Assembly (NCBI GenBank): GCA_014281115.1
Contig: JACONQ010000011.1
Span: forward strand, 868,001 to 932,000
Length of the DNA: 64,000 bases
From: Laburnicola sp. R22_1
Taxonomy: Eukaryota; Ascomycota; Dothideomycetes; Pleosporales; Didymosphaeriaceae
Reading direction: 5' to 3'
How positions within the stretch are numbered: position 1 is the stretch's first letter; every line of letters begins with the position of its first letter. Below are positions 11,517-22,414 of the stretch, piece after piece. The notes under the pieces are model-generated. The model worked only from the letters and a program-made list of their open reading frames with translations. It was not told the origin of the DNA and did no database searches. A program made the translations under genes and the position numbers.

Positions 11517-13673
11517 ATGGCGAAGAAACGCAAGGTAGGCGACTCTCGCTCGAATTCCATTTCATCTAACGCTGTGTAAAAGGGCGGGACGCCTCCCACA
11601 GAAACGACCCGCAAACGGACGCGTACGGTACAGACGCCTGTTGATATGAACGCAAACAGCCCTCAGGCTCTCCCCACTAGCGAGGACTGGGTTTTTCGGT
11701 TGAAAGTTCTGTTCGTCCACTATCTTGGACGACGATGTCCTAAGAGGCGCTGTACAAGGGCTAGTGAAGGTATGTTTTCCCGACGGCGTGCTCGAGGAGT
11801 TAGGAGTCGATGTGGTCACGGCCCACATGCACGAACAGGGGGCTTCAAAGGATAACATCGACAAGATGCAGAACATATTTCGATCGCTGATGATCCACCG
11901 CATGGCTGGGATGTTGGCTCCGCATTTAGACACCGCGGAGAAGCTGAATGTTGGTGTAAAGGCCGTTATTTCTGCCGCCAAAAGTCTACATGGACAACAA
12001 CTCGACGACGGAGCTGAAGAAGACGAAGCGGATCAGGTTGCGACGATTATTGAGCATGACGAGACACTACACGACGCCTCTGAAGACGAGACAACTCCAC
12101 CTCCGAAAAAGAAGAAGATGGAGACGAAAACGAGCACAAAGAAGAACATATCCAAAGCTCGAGCTCTCCCAGCCCCAGATGCCGACGAAGAAGCGATGTC
12201 ATCCCAATCAGGCACGCAACAGCGCGGAGATGTTGCTCAAAAAGCCTTGGATAGTCGCCATGGCACGATCCAAAAAGATAAAAAGGTCTCCCCAAGCTGG
12301 CGTTGGGATATTGACCTGGGAAAACTTGATCCGGTAACCATCCCGAGCATCTTTAAGAGGACAGGAGATCTATTTGCGTATCACGCTCTTCCCATCGTAC
12401 GACGCGAATTAGGGCTCTCTGCCTCGAGAAAGGAGATCAGGATAAGGATTCAAACCGATGTTACAGAAATGTCAGACGACGGATATCAGAACTGGGTCGA
12501 GAGTTTCGCGAAGCTAATTTCGGGGGACATTACCATGCTTGAGCGTGTCAAGACGGATGGAAGTCTAGACAGGAGAGACATTTCTCGTGCTACTCCGGCA
12601 CCATCTACTGTTCAACGCCGGCCCAAGGTGCCTCTTCAAGTACCCAAACAGAGGGCTGTGGAAACCGTCGAAACTCACGTGGCTGAATCTACAACCAATA
12701 TCAAACAAGAGGCCGCTAACAGTGGCGGACGAGCACAAGGAGACCTACCCGAGGGCACATCCGATATAACGTGCCCAACAATATCCACCATACAGTCTAG
12801 ATTCAGAAACCTTTCCACCGAGGAACCACAAGCGGTAAGTTCGTGGACGACGCCTTGGCACTATATGCTGATAACACCGCAGGCGCCCCTATCGCGATCC
12901 AGAACGCCTTTATTGGATCTCCTTTGGGGAAAAGGGAAATTACGGCGGGCAACTACCGATATTTCTACAATCTCCCGTCTCGAAAGTCGATCAGTAGTAG
13001 AGAGGATTATGAAAAATCTCAACAACCGAGTATCAGTAGCAGTGAGTGTGCGAATTCAATTGAACACATGTGCTCAAGCTGAATAATCACAGAATATTGG
13101 TGTCTTGCTATTCAATGGTAAAACTATTTTTCAATCAAAAGAGCAGCTAGCAGAAGAACTCTGGCACATGTTCGGGCGCAAGACAGTTGGAGGCATTTAC
13201 TCTGGATTAGAGGACCGGCTGACTCCTTGGGCAATTGAAAATCCAATTGGTTTTCCGGAATTGGTTGCCACCTCCCTCTACTTTGCTCATATCATGGCAA
13301 ATATTACGCCAGTGACGGACTTTCTTGTTTCTCCAGACAAGGCGTTGTCGTTTGAAACAGGCGCTGAGGACAGAGCTTACATTGGAGCGGGCTTAGAACG
13401 TCGTGGAATATTAACTCGGGTCAGTCTTGGATGTTGCATTCGAATATGAGCTAACCAACTTAGAAGTCCTTTGGCGGACGATTTTGCAGAGATGTTGTAT
13501 GGGAAGAGTTGAATAGGATTCTGACTGGCATGAAATTAGACTCAATCGTAAGGCGTGGTCGCTTGGAAAGTTTCCTGCGTCGCCTAGCGTTCGCGCATAG
13601 GGATAAATTCCCGGAACTACGATCGTCGCCGTTAGTGAGAAGCTGGGAACGCACAACTGGGCTCCGCTGGTAG
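11517..13673 (+). CDS. Uncharacterised fungal protein, probably nuclear, six exons
   Basis: I do not recognise the family. The model has exons 11517-11534, 11583-11627, 11707-12834, 12883-13041, 13093-13419 and 13464-13673, giving 628 residues. All introns fall between codons. Intron 1 has a CTAAC branch, and introns 3 to 5 have donors GTAAGT, GTGAGT and GTCAGT. The short basic start MAKKRK and the cluster PPPKKKKMETK look like nuclear localisation signals. Two apparently folded parts flank a low-complexity middle: an N-terminal helical part (about residues 25-110) and a C-terminal part ending RSWERTTGLRW. The uncertain point is intron 2 (11628-11706). Without it the frame starting at exon 2 does not connect to the main frame, and that skipped frame also looks coding (PTSEDWVFRLKVLF). 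A one-base indel or assembly error is therefore possible. Divergent to the Dnt1-like gene. Confidence 0.65.
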
Positions 13674-14668
13674 GCATTACACGATGTACATGCCCATGTA
13701 CAAGCTTGCAGACCGCGCGGATTCCGCAATGTTGTCGTGGACGATGGATGTTTATCTTCTTCCGAGGAACTGGGGCTGTTGTATATAAAGGCCATCTATG
13801 TGATGCTGCCCCGATAGCCAGAATACAATTCAACTCTGGTTATCTTCTTTTGCATCTGCTGTGATCTCGACATCGCACGCTACGCTCTTCGCCTAAACCT
13901 CAATTATCCCTTTCTGTAAGAGACCATCGATCGTTATGCCTTCTTACGCACATAGCATCTTCCCATGTGCTTGTCAGGTCGCCACTGGCACTCAACTTCT
14001 AAGTGTCTCACGTACACACACGCCTACTGTCCACCCCGTTCAGATAGAAGAGCTATCCTTATCTTTCCACTCCCTCAGAGAGTGTGAGCATTACAAACCT
14101 TAATCCATATATCACATACACCGGCGGGAGCGAAACATTCTCAACCTTGCCTGTTCCCATGATACGTTAACTCCTTTCAAACTACATATGCTTACTGCTG
14201 TAAGAGAGATAGTACTTGTCTTGGTAAATTGTAGAATGTATCATTGATTGCGATCTCCTAAACGTGTGGTGCCCTGATCAAGGTTCGGCTTCGAGGTAAG
14301 ACTGATGCTATCAGAGCTGGCGTCGTAGTATGGATAATATTCATGGCACTGTATCCATGGGAAGACGACGAGCATAGGGCGCATGCTCGAACTGTAGTAG
14401 TGATGTAAATAGAAAGTGAATAAGGGTGAGGGGCTAGGCACAACAGAGAAAGGAATGCAGCAGGGTATCGCTTTTGGCGCTGTGGAGTTCTCAAGAGGCA
14501 AACATTCAAAGATTGACATATGCTAATGGCTCTTGTCTGCTACCAGAAGAGTATCAGAAACTTGGTATTACAATGCTTGCTTTTCAAGTCTAGAGCTCGT
14601 GCCTACAGCGGAGAGTGAACCGTTCGCGCTCTCTAAGTGAATGACTAGCTATTCAGCCAGTCCTTCAA
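13674..14668. other. Intergenic region between convergent genes
   Basis: About 1 kb lies between the ends of the unknown plus-strand gene and the methyltransferase gene. No coding frame with domains or repeats was seen; it contains pyrimidine-rich patches only. Confidence 0.4.
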
Positions 14669-16083
14669 TCATTCCCCAGCGTCGTCATCTTCCTTCTTGA
14701 GCTTGATCTTCCTCTTCCTCGGAACTTCCTCTTGCTCTTCCTCTTCCTCTTCCTCTTCCTCAGAACTCGGTTCAGGACCCGAAGGCCCGTTGTAAAGAAA
14801 CCAGTACATTTGCACACATTCCTCGTTGGCCTTTTCATCTCCAGGAAGCTCGATATCCAACTCTCCTGATATCTCAAACTTGGCTTCGGACATTAGAGTG
14901 AAGAAGATATCTTCGCTTGGATGACGCTTCTTCGTCGCGATCGCAACTGTGACACCAGGCGAGAGATAGGCGAGTTGGCGTAACGTCTTGACCAGTGAAG
15001 GACTGGAAGAATATTTTTTTAGCAACGGCTAGTAGCATAGAGACGTTTCAGGCTTACATTCTGTCCGAGTTATAACAACAATCTGAGGCAAAGATGATAT
15101 CGAGCTGTTTATAATGCAGTTTGTATCGTTTGAAGAAGTCATCGGGAATATCTTGCTCCCAGTCCAGCTCTTGGAATCGCACTGTGCAATGCTTTCTGAT
15201 TTTGGTTGTTTTGAGGTTATGTTCTATGAGCTCTCGCGCTTCGGGGACATCGGTGAGGATGACGTCTTGCAGATGTAGGTCTATCCGGGCTAGGGTGACA
15301 CCGAGCTGCACTATTAGCTATATCCTTGTGTGGTTATAAAGGGTTTTGCTTACTATGCCGCATCCGCTACCTAGTTCTAGTATTTGAGCTCGCCAATTTT
15401 TTATTGGATCTCGCATACTGATCTGCTTTTCCCAAGCGTGGTTGAAATAGTCGTCAGTGAATAGGTCTTGTACCCAACACGAGAGGGCTACCCCAGCGTC
15501 CCTACAGATGTTAGATCAAGCGCTTGATTGTATCTCTCCAGGTGGGGACGGGGATTATCCACCAAACGTGATGAGCAATGCTCTCTCCAGTCTCCTCGAA
15601 TATGGACATGATATTTTTGAGGTGTTCAACGCTTTTATCCGGTGTGTGTGCAAACACATTAAAGCGCCTTTGAACCAGTTTTGCAGCCTCTTTTTCGCCT
15701 TCTGCAGGACTGAAAGGCGCGCTCCAGGCTGAAACTACGCCGCGGGTGTCTGCTTCTCGCAGTCTCCCAAACACGTCGTATTTGGATTTCGGATCAGTGC
15801 CTATCCGGACGATCAAAGGCCCTTTTCCTTTGTAGCTGCTGCTTAGAGGGAGCGTGACAGGGAGGCTCCGCATTCCCTGGGTCCATTGTATGGTCTTCCA
15901 CACAATAACCTCTTCCGTGGTGGAGGTGCCATCGATGAGCTCAGCAGATAGGGTTAGATCGTGTGGAAGGAACGAGTCGCCTAGGTCGGATGTAATTGTA
16001 ATTAAGCAGGATATATGTTGTGCGCTTGGTCTTTTTTCGTCCTGGACTATCCGTGGCGTCTTGAGGAAACGTACGTAGCGCAT
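14669..16083 (-). CDS. METTL21-type protein-lysine methyltransferase (Methyltransf_16 family)
   Basis: S-adenosylmethionine-dependent methyltransferase of the seven-beta-strand class that usually modifies lysines on translation or chaperone proteins; the substrate is unknown here. Exons are 16083-15563, 15501-15354, 15305-15058 and 15002-14669 (416 residues). Introns use donors GTGGAT, GTAAGC and GTAAGC. Splicing rebuilds the diagnostic motifs: HHVWDAGVALS before the fold, the SAM-binding loop ILELGSGCGILGVTLAR across intron 2, the LTDVPEA strand, and the post-motif IIFASDCCYNSDRIPSL. The first ~170 residues (MRYVRFLKTPRIV...) are the N-terminal extension seen in fungal members. The C-terminus has a Glu run followed by a basic tail (RKRKIKLKK), perhaps a nuclear signal. 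The frame stays open upstream to 16425, but 16083 gives the family-like start. Confidence 0.85.
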
Positions 16084-16461
16084 GGCTGACGATGCCGCAA
16101 TTCCTGGAAATGTGGGTTGGAAAGAGAGAGTGTTGAGGAGCTCCGATAAGGTAAACACGCTAATTAGGTGACAGTCGATTAGGCTCTCATCGGCGTCAGC
16201 AGTGAATGACACCCCGCGGGCCGTCGGTGCCAATGGGGCCGCTTTTGCGGCTAGTACGAGTGCTGGTAGGTAGACGTCAATACCCGCACTTCGACCACAG
16301 CTCAGCATCCAGCGCCTTGCATCAGCCTTCACACTCCCTCGCTTCTCCACGTCGCAGCGCATTCGCATTCTTGCCTTGGCCAATTCAATGCGCGATCTGG
16401 CAGCAGCGCGCCAACGCTGCCACACTCCCCAACCGCCGCGTTAGATCCCACCTCCGGCGCC
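16084..16461. promoter_or_regulatory. Bidirectional promoter region
   Basis: The 378 bases lie between the divergent methyltransferase and the conserved unknown gene. An open frame continues from the methyltransferase through most of it, so a longer N-terminus cannot be excluded. No named site was seen. Confidence 0.4.
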
Positions 16462-17949
16462 ATGTACCGCCGCGGCGACCCCCGCTGGAACCGCACGCTC
16501 CAGAACATCTCCGATACCGTCGAGCATGCAAACGAGTCTGCGCAGGAGGGTCTATACAGTTTCACGCATACCTATGTCAATCCGTGTCTTGGGTCGGTGA
16601 CGCAGTGTGTCAACGCTTGCACGGCGCCTTGTTTCCCGTCGCATAACGATCGAAGGCGGCACCGCGCGCGGTCGCGTGGGCGCGCGGAGCAGAGCTTCGA
16701 CTTTTACGACGACTGGGAAGAGGAGGAGGACGACGGGCTGTTGGGCTGGGGCAATGACAATCTGGATAGGTTGTGGGGCGGCACCTCGAGCAACTATGGC
16801 ACCACGTCTCAGCCTGGGCGGCAGCACGCTATGAGCTATGGGAATCGCAATCGCGATCCGCGATATAACAAGACGAGGAGAAAGAGCGCTGTGCCGCCAC
16901 ACGATGGTGGGCCGGATCCGACCATCATTCCCAGTTCTTCGTACTTCGGCTTTTTGGGTCGGCTACCTTTCAAGATTGGAGGCAAGGTGTTGCGGTACAA
17001 GCCCTCTGCAGCCGATCTGACAGAGCATCTTGGACAGTCGAGAAGAAGCTACGAAGAGGTGCGGGATGGGGAAGCACAACCTCTAATCGAGGAAAGCGGA
17101 GAAGCAGCGGCAGCGCCGCAGGAGAACGAATGGGGGAAGACACACGGACGCAAGCGGAGCCAGACAAATGCATCCGGTCATACCACCGACTCACTCAGTT
17201 CGCGAGGCGACATCTTCCCCAGCGAAGACGAGCTAGACGACGCCGTACCCTTGGACGACGAATTCGCCGTCGCACTCGAGCGCAGAACAACAGGACAATG
17301 GCACGACGAGGCTAGCAGCGGTAAAAGCGGCGCGCGCTCCGGCAGCAAGAGCAAAAGACCCGCTGCATCATCACGTATATCCACCACGTCGGCCTCATCG
17401 CGCAACACGCAGGACTCTGGGCGAAGAAGCCAGGAACCAAGCATCAAGCGCATACCCTCAGAACCCATCGTGGAGATGCCCACACTATCCGATCTCAAAC
17501 AAGAAGAGGAGCAGCTACGTCTCGAGGAAGAAGCTGAAGTGGAGCAAAAGCGCCAGGATGCGCAACAGCTGGCTGTCAAGCGAGGTCTGGTCGCAGACCA
17601 ACATCTCCAGGTTCCTGCGCGGAGGTCACCCTCTCCGCGCTCACCGTCATCTCAGAGTCCCAGTCGGATTGCGACAATGTCATCGCATCCCTCCCATCTA
17701 CTTTTGCGCACCACGAGCGAACCAGATGGAGATGCGGATCTGGCATTGTCGCCCTTTCCTACCGTCGAATCTCAGACCCGGCCGGACAGTAGCACGTTTC
17801 ATGTGGATGACAGTGACTACTCGAGTCTAGCACCCACGCCGAATAGGCCGCTGTCACTGAGAGATGAACCGAGAGATGCGCCAGTTCAATCCGACGAGTC
17901 GAACTTTGTACCTGCGAGGTTACCGCACTTTGATTCACAGCCTGACTGA
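16462..17949 (+). CDS. Conserved fungal protein of unknown function
   Basis: Intronless frame of 495 residues starting MYRRGDPRWNRTLQNISDTV. I recognise the first ~60 residues as a conserved block found in uncharacterised ascomycete proteins. It contains the cysteine-rich stretch NPCLGSVTQCVNACTAPCF, which could be a palmitoylation or membrane-association site (inference). The next segment is acidic (DDWEEEEDDGLLGWG), and a second conserved block, SYFGFLGRLPFKIGGKVL, lies near residue 155. The C-terminal 300 residues are disordered and Ser/Pro-rich with one Glu/Gln-rich coiled-coil stretch (about residues 345-370). No enzyme motif is visible. Codon use matches its neighbours. Confidence 0.8.
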   Translation: MYRRGDPRWNRTLQNISDTVEHANESAQEGLYSFTHTYVNPCLGSVTQCVNACTAPCFPSHNDRRRHRARSRGRAEQSFDFYDDWEEEEDDGLLGWGNDNLDRLWGGTSSNYGTTSQPGRQHAMSYGNRNRDPRYNKTRRKSAVPPHDGGPDPTIIPSSSYFGFLGRLPFKIGGKVLRYKPSAADLTEHLGQSRRSYEEVRDGEAQPLIEESGEAAAAPQENEWGKTHGRKRSQTNASGHTTDSLSSRGDIFPSEDELDDAVPLDDEFAVALERRTTGQWHDEASSGKSGARSGSKSKRPAASSRISTTSASSRNTQDSGRRSQEPSIKRIPSEPIVEMPTLSDLKQEEEQLRLEEEAEVEQKRQDAQQLAVKRGLVADQHLQVPARRSPSPRSPSSQSPSRIATMSSHPSHLLLRTTSEPDGDADLALSPFPTVESQTRPDSSTFHVDDSDYSSLAPTPNRPLSLRDEPRDAPVQSDESNFVPARLPHFDSQPD

Positions 17950-18304
17950 GTGTCGAGACACTATTTGATATCAAGATGCTTAATCACAATCTGCCACGGT
18001 GCGGGAAGGATGCGAGCTACACTGGACACCAATTTGACTCTCGGCTTGGAAAGTTGGGGGCATGGCGGTGGTCAAATCAATTTATGCGACGTATGGGGAA
18101 GAATAGCATTGTCATGGACCTAGGTCAGATGTGAGTGTACGGAGAATAAGCATAGAAGAGTAACGAAGAGCGGCATTCCAGAACGTGGAGTGAACGGCTT
18201 GCAGATGAGTGTCTGTTCTGGGAGTACTACAGCGGGCCGAAGCCCACGCTACGTAGAATAACGACCGAAACGCTTGCACGAAGGAGCATACGCATCGCAC
18301 CGTC
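17950..18304. other. Intergenic region between convergent genes
   Basis: The 355 bases separate the stop codons of two convergent genes and presumably hold both 3' untranslated regions. Nothing else was seen. Confidence 0.5.
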
Positions 18305-19666
18305 TCACAGTCCACCAAACGTGATCTGCTGCTTCGTTAATCCCTGATAAATCTCATCCAAGACATCCCTCTTCCGCTTCTTGTCCACCTGCTTCGCTTC
18401 CTGCTCCTGCTCTGCCTCCTCGTCCAATGCAGCATCTTCGTCTGTACGCGGTTTCCACGCCGAGATAGTCCCATCTGCATGCGCTGAGTACAGTTCCACA
18501 TCATGCGCACGCCAGGCTAGCGCTGCCACCCTGTCCTTGGTGTTACGCTGGGCCTTGGTTTGCACTTCGTGCACATGCTTTTGCTGCTCCGGGCGGCGCA
18601 GGCGGCGAAAGAGTTCCCCCTCGAAGAGCTCGTAGCCTAGAATCTCATGTCCGTTAGGATAGAAAAGGATGTCTTTCTCCGGCTGTAGATACTCGATCGG
18701 TGGGAGCACGGGGATGCAAGGTGCAAGGCCCGAGTTTCTGACCAAGGGACCGAAGTTGGCAAGTGTGTTGGCGCCCGTGTCGGTATCCCAGACACGAATC
18801 CGCTGGTCGTGTCCGCATGTTACTAGATGCCGGCCGTCTTCGGTCCATACGATACCATTTACGGGACCTCGGTGTGCTTTCCCCTGGGAAGAGTTGCGGG
18901 TGAACGAGGAAGAAGGCTTGCCCAGGACACCGACTGAGTCTTCCAGATCCAATACTCCCAACTCGCCTATGCTACGGCGGATGTCCCAGAAACGGACACT
19001 GCCGTCTGTAGCTCCACTGGCTAGTATGTGTTCGCGGGTAGGGCTCCAAGCTGTGCTGAGAATAGCACCCGCATGTCCCGTGAGCGAGTGGGTGCTCGCG
19101 CCAGAGCGTAGATCTACTAGGCGTACGGATTGAGACTGGGTTGCGCAGGCAACGAGGAGATGCGAGGCGATGGGCGAGAGGGCAATGTTGTAGACGACGG
19201 CGTCTAGGTCAAAAGACGCGGATGGTGCGAGTGTTTCGCTGGAGTAGATCTTGACCGTGTGGTCATACGACGAGGTGAGGAATGCCAGGCTGTCGAATGG
19301 ATAGAACGATATCTGCGTGATGCCCAGCTTGTGCTCTTCTGCCGTCTTATAAACGGTAGCAAGCGGTGCAAAGGTGGGGTAGCCTTCGGCAACGGTAGGT
19401 TGCGACTCGAGATCCCATATCGCGACCGAGGAGTCGGCGCCGCCGGAGAGCAGGTATCTGCCTTCGAATCGGTCAATCGTGAGCGCGTTCACGCCTGAGA
19501 CGTGGGCGGGGTGGCGCTCATTTGGGTCGTCTTTGGAAGGTAACCGTTCGCTGAAGTTCACGGAGGAGGGTTGGAGTGCATAGACGAGGCGCGAGGCAGT
19601 AGCGCGTTTAACCACATCGTGTGAGATGGTGCCGTATGCGCGGTCGATGAGGTATTGTGCGGTCAT
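18305..19666 (-). CDS. CSA/ERCC8-like WD40 protein (Rad28 family)
   Basis: Single-exon WD40 beta-propeller of 453 residues, best matched to Cockayne syndrome protein A. In the family CSA is the substrate receptor of a DDB1-Cul4 ubiquitin ligase acting in transcription-coupled nucleotide excision repair. The N-terminus (QYLIDRAYGTISHD) resembles the family start, and repeats are visible as GGADSSVAIWDLES, SSYDHTVKIYSS, GATDGSVRFWDIRRS and CGHDQRIRVWDTDTG. The FWDIRRS and VWDT repeat ends fit DDB1-binding WDxR motifs. The last repeat (YSAHADGTISAWKPR) is followed by an acidic-basic tail. Assignment to CSA rather than another WD40 protein rests on the N-terminus and repeat layout. Confidence 0.8.
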   Translation of the reverse strand: MTAQYLIDRAYGTISHDVVKRATASRLVYALQPSSVNFSERLPSKDDPNERHPAHVSGVNALTIDRFEGRYLLSGGADSSVAIWDLESQPTVAEGYPTFAPLATVYKTAEEHKLGITQISFYPFDSLAFLTSSYDHTVKIYSSETLAPSASFDLDAVVYNIALSPIASHLLVACATQSQSVRLVDLRSGASTHSLTGHAGAILSTAWSPTREHILASGATDGSVRFWDIRRSIGELGVLDLEDSVGVLGKPSSSFTRNSSQGKAHRGPVNGIVWTEDGRHLVTCGHDQRIRVWDTDTGANTLANFGPLVRNSGLAPCIPVLPPIEYLQPEKDILFYPNGHEILGYELFEGELFRRLRRPEQQKHVHEVQTKAQRNTKDRVAALAWRAHDVELYSAHADGTISAWKPRTDEDAALDEEAEQEQEAKQVDKKRKRDVLDEIYQGLTKQQITFGGL

Positions 19667-19750
19667 AAGCGACTACATGCTTCGGCGCTGTGGTGGTGGA
19701 GGTTACAAGTGGCAGTGTAGCCTTAGAGAGCTATGGCCACTAGGTGCTGA

Positions 19751-19909
19751 AAGAATTGAACGACCTTATATAAGCAGTATGCCTAAGTTTCGACGTACTA
19801 GGTAGTGAGATAATTTATATAGCCTTTCTTATAGGACAAAAGTCTAAGTACTATGTGTTATCCTAAGATAGGTAATACAAATGTGCTTATGTAAGGTCGT
19901 TCAATTCTT
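19751..19909. mobile_element. 159-base MITE with 26-base terminal inverted repeats
   Basis: The left end (19751-19776) and right end (19884-19909, inverted) match at 25 of 26 positions around the core GAATTGAACGACCTTA. The single mismatch is a C/T transition. The element has no coding capacity. Its right half contains the 51-base dispersed repeat also found at 38434-38484. It sits in the 357-base gap between the divergent CSA-like and RRN10 genes. No clear target-site duplication was found. Confidence 0.8.
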
Positions 19910-20023
19910 GGTGTGCAAAGATACGTTACGTTCCGCTTTCACTAGGTACTTGTTAGTCTAGTTCGTTTGCCTCACCTGGGCATCTACGTGAGCACGGTGC
20001 TCTCTCAACCTGCACATAAGACA

Positions 20024-20673
20024 ATGATGGATAGAGCACTGCGGAAAACGTTCTTGGATCGGCCAAGCGCCAATGCCTCCTCGGAGGATGGAAGCTCCTC
20101 CGAAAGGGCGACGCTGAGACGGGCAACGGTCTACGATGCCGTAGCAGGTGACCAACAACGTGCCCAGGTGACGCTCGAATGCACATATACTAACTGATCC
20201 AAGGCAAAGTCACGCAAGCGGGTTTTATCAGCGCAAAGACCCACGAGCAGAGGCGTTCGACCCAGCGGTTGCGCCCCGACGAAGTACTTTTCAAGAAATC
20301 GAATGCGCCCACGCGATACGAGGAAACAGACTACTATTTCGCCCACCGAGGCCTTCCAGCAAACCAGAAACTGCCGGATGGAGACCTTTTGAGCGCGCTT
20401 CATGAGTATGTTTCAAACCTCTATGCCAGATCGGAAGAGAATGGAGCGCCGAAAACGTGGAAGTGCATGGATGAGACGGCGCTGATTGCGTTGGGCATCT
20501 TGCTGGAAGAGACGGCAAAAGAGACGCTTGGTGAGACGGGCGACCTTGCTTTGGTTGAAGCTGCGAGGAGTGACGAGGAAAACGCGTTCAAGCATGAAGA
20601 AGAGCGCTCTCAAGCGAGAAAAAGGGAGCTCCTGCAACACATGGAGGAACTCTATCAAGACAGTGCTCATTAA
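20024..20673 (+). CDS. RRN10: RRN10-like subunit of the Pol I upstream activation factor
   Basis: Probable homologue of yeast Rrn10, a small subunit of the UAF complex that binds the rDNA promoter for RNA polymerase I. Exon 1 is 20024-20147 and exon 2 is 20204-20673 (197 residues). The 56-base intron (donor GTGACC, branch TACTAAC) joins YDAVAG to KVTQAG in frame. The conserved order seen in Rrn10 is present: RPDEVLFKKSNAP, then GDLLSALHEYVSNLY, then MDETALIALGILLEE. A downstream GTGACG donor exists but breaks the frame. The C-terminus is a charged helix. The match is from memory of the family pattern, so the call is moderate; the gene itself is well supported. It lies 344 bases upstream of MND1 in the same direction. 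Confidence 0.7.
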
Positions 20674-21017
20674 ATCAAGACGTTGGTGGAAAATGCTTGT
20701 CACTAGGGGAAGAGGCTGCATTTTCGCTGTGCAGCTCAGCTCAAACTTGGACTGATGTGGTATGCAGCAGTGGACACTAGAAATCAGGAGTCAGCTGCCA
20801 GGCTGTTACCCATCTGATAGCAAATGACTTGATCTTTGGAATGGGGTACTATCCCATGTTTATGTAGACCCAGCGTCGCGACTTCCTCGTCAAGAAGCTG
20901 CCGACTTGGCGGCAAACCAAAGGCAGGAGCTAGTTGCTCCTTCCGCGGAACCTTGGAACGATACAGCACACTTTGCTTTTCACCTCTAGAGCCACATAGC
21001 TTTCATCTGCTCCATCC
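20674..21017. promoter_or_regulatory. RRN10-MND1 intergenic region
   Basis: The 344 bases hold the 3' flank of RRN10 and the promoter of MND1. No recognisable element was seen. Confidence 0.4.
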
Positions 21018-21776
21018 ATGGTAGGGTCGGGGACTCGTTGCTCAGATGTGCTTCGCTAATCGTACTATAGGCGCCCAAAACCACCGCCAACGCTGCCAAA
21101 GTGGCTATCATCCTCGCGTGGTTTCACAAAACAGCCGTCGCGCACAGCATCAAGGACCTCGAGAAGACGCTTCCCCAAGTCGCATCCATCAATGGCATGC
21201 AAGTGAAGGACTATCTGCAAGCTCTCCAAGACGACAGCAAGATTCGCGTGGAGAAGATCGGCAGCGGTAACTGGTACTGGAGTTTCCCAATCGACGAGAG
21301 GAAGGCCAAGGAGGCCGCGTTCGAGAGGGCACAAGAGGAGAACGATAAGGCAAATGCCGTGGTTGCAGAGCTACAGGCGAAGATTGACGATGCGGGAGCT
21401 GCACGTGGCGAGGATGAAGACACACTTGCGGACACAGGTACGAACATATCTGCTTTGTGCAACTACTTAGCTTACCAGGGGAGGCATGGATCGCAAGTCT
21501 CTCATCACCAAGCACGCGGACCTCACCAAGGAGCTCGAGAAACTTCGACAAGAGCTCGCGGCTTATAGCGAGCAGGACCCGATCGAGGTGGAGAAGAAGA
21601 AAGACGAGGCACAAAAGCTGCGGGCCGAGGTGGAAAAGTACACTGATCAGATCTTCAGCATGGAAGGTTGGTTGAAGGAGCATATAGGTGGAGATCTCGA
21701 TCAATTGCTTTTCATAAAGCGTGAGTACTACGGCGACGAGTTCGATGAAGAGGAGGGCGGCTTGCGTGAGCTATGA
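21018..21776 (+). CDS. MND1: Meiotic nuclear division protein Mnd1
   Basis: Partner of Hop2 in the complex that helps Dmc1/Rad51 pair homologous DNA in meiosis. The N-terminal winged-helix domain is clear (ANAAKVAIILAWFHKTAVAH, INGMQVKDYLQALQDD, IGSGNWYWSF). It is followed by a long coiled coil (about residues 85-175) and the C-terminal conserved end FSMEGWLKEHIGGDLDQL. The model is exon 1 21018-21020 (the ATG alone), intron 21021-21070, exon 2 21071-21437, intron 21438-21483, exon 3 21484-21776. This gives 220 residues, the usual Mnd1 length. The first intron (donor GTAGGG, end ACTATAG) lies exactly after the start codon and restores MAPKTTANAAK, the expected family start. The second acceptor (GGGGAG) is the only one that keeps frame. 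Confidence 0.92.
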
Positions 21777-22414
21777 TCTGTCGATGTGCCAGGATGCTCG
21801 ACTCGCTGGTGACCAGCATCGTGGCATGTAGGTGTAGAAGAGAGTGGTGCCACCGGTGGTACGTTCGCAGCATTTCCGGGTCGATACTAGTGCGATTTTC
21901 GTGGGGCATACTACTACATAGGTGGTCGTGCAACTAGCTTATAAATGAATCATTTCGAATCATTGCATGGTTGCGGTGAAATTCTCCGTGCTCGACTCAC
22001 TCATGACTGTGGCTGAGGCGGAGGCTGAGGCTCGCTTGGTGGGTTGCGCATGGACCCTATCCGTCAGAATATAATAGGTAATCAACTTTCACAAACGCCC
22101 AACGAGCATTTATACGTTCCGAGGCCGCCCAACTGCCGCTGCTCTCTTCAATCACCTTTGCTGGTCCAAATCGACTAAGACGACTTTCTAATCTCTCTTT
22201 TGTGCCGTTTTACTGTACTTTTGCTACGCAAAACCGCCAGCCCAAGAGCGCGACGCACTTCGTGAAGAAGGGAATAGCATCCCCTAGCATTATTCGGGGA
22301 ACATCTCGCAAGGAATCCTCGGTGGATAGTCGGCAGTGTAAAGTTCTTGGCTCCTGTTCTCTGAGTAGTGCTTATCAAGCCAGCCCTTGCGCAAACCGCT
22401 TTCGATTACCCCGC
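21777..22414. promoter_or_regulatory. Upstream region of the Hel2-like gene
   Basis: About 640 bases lie between MND1 and the Hel2-like gene. An open frame runs in from 22202, but the first 70 codons lack family features, so I treat it as 5' untranslated sequence. Confidence 0.4.
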
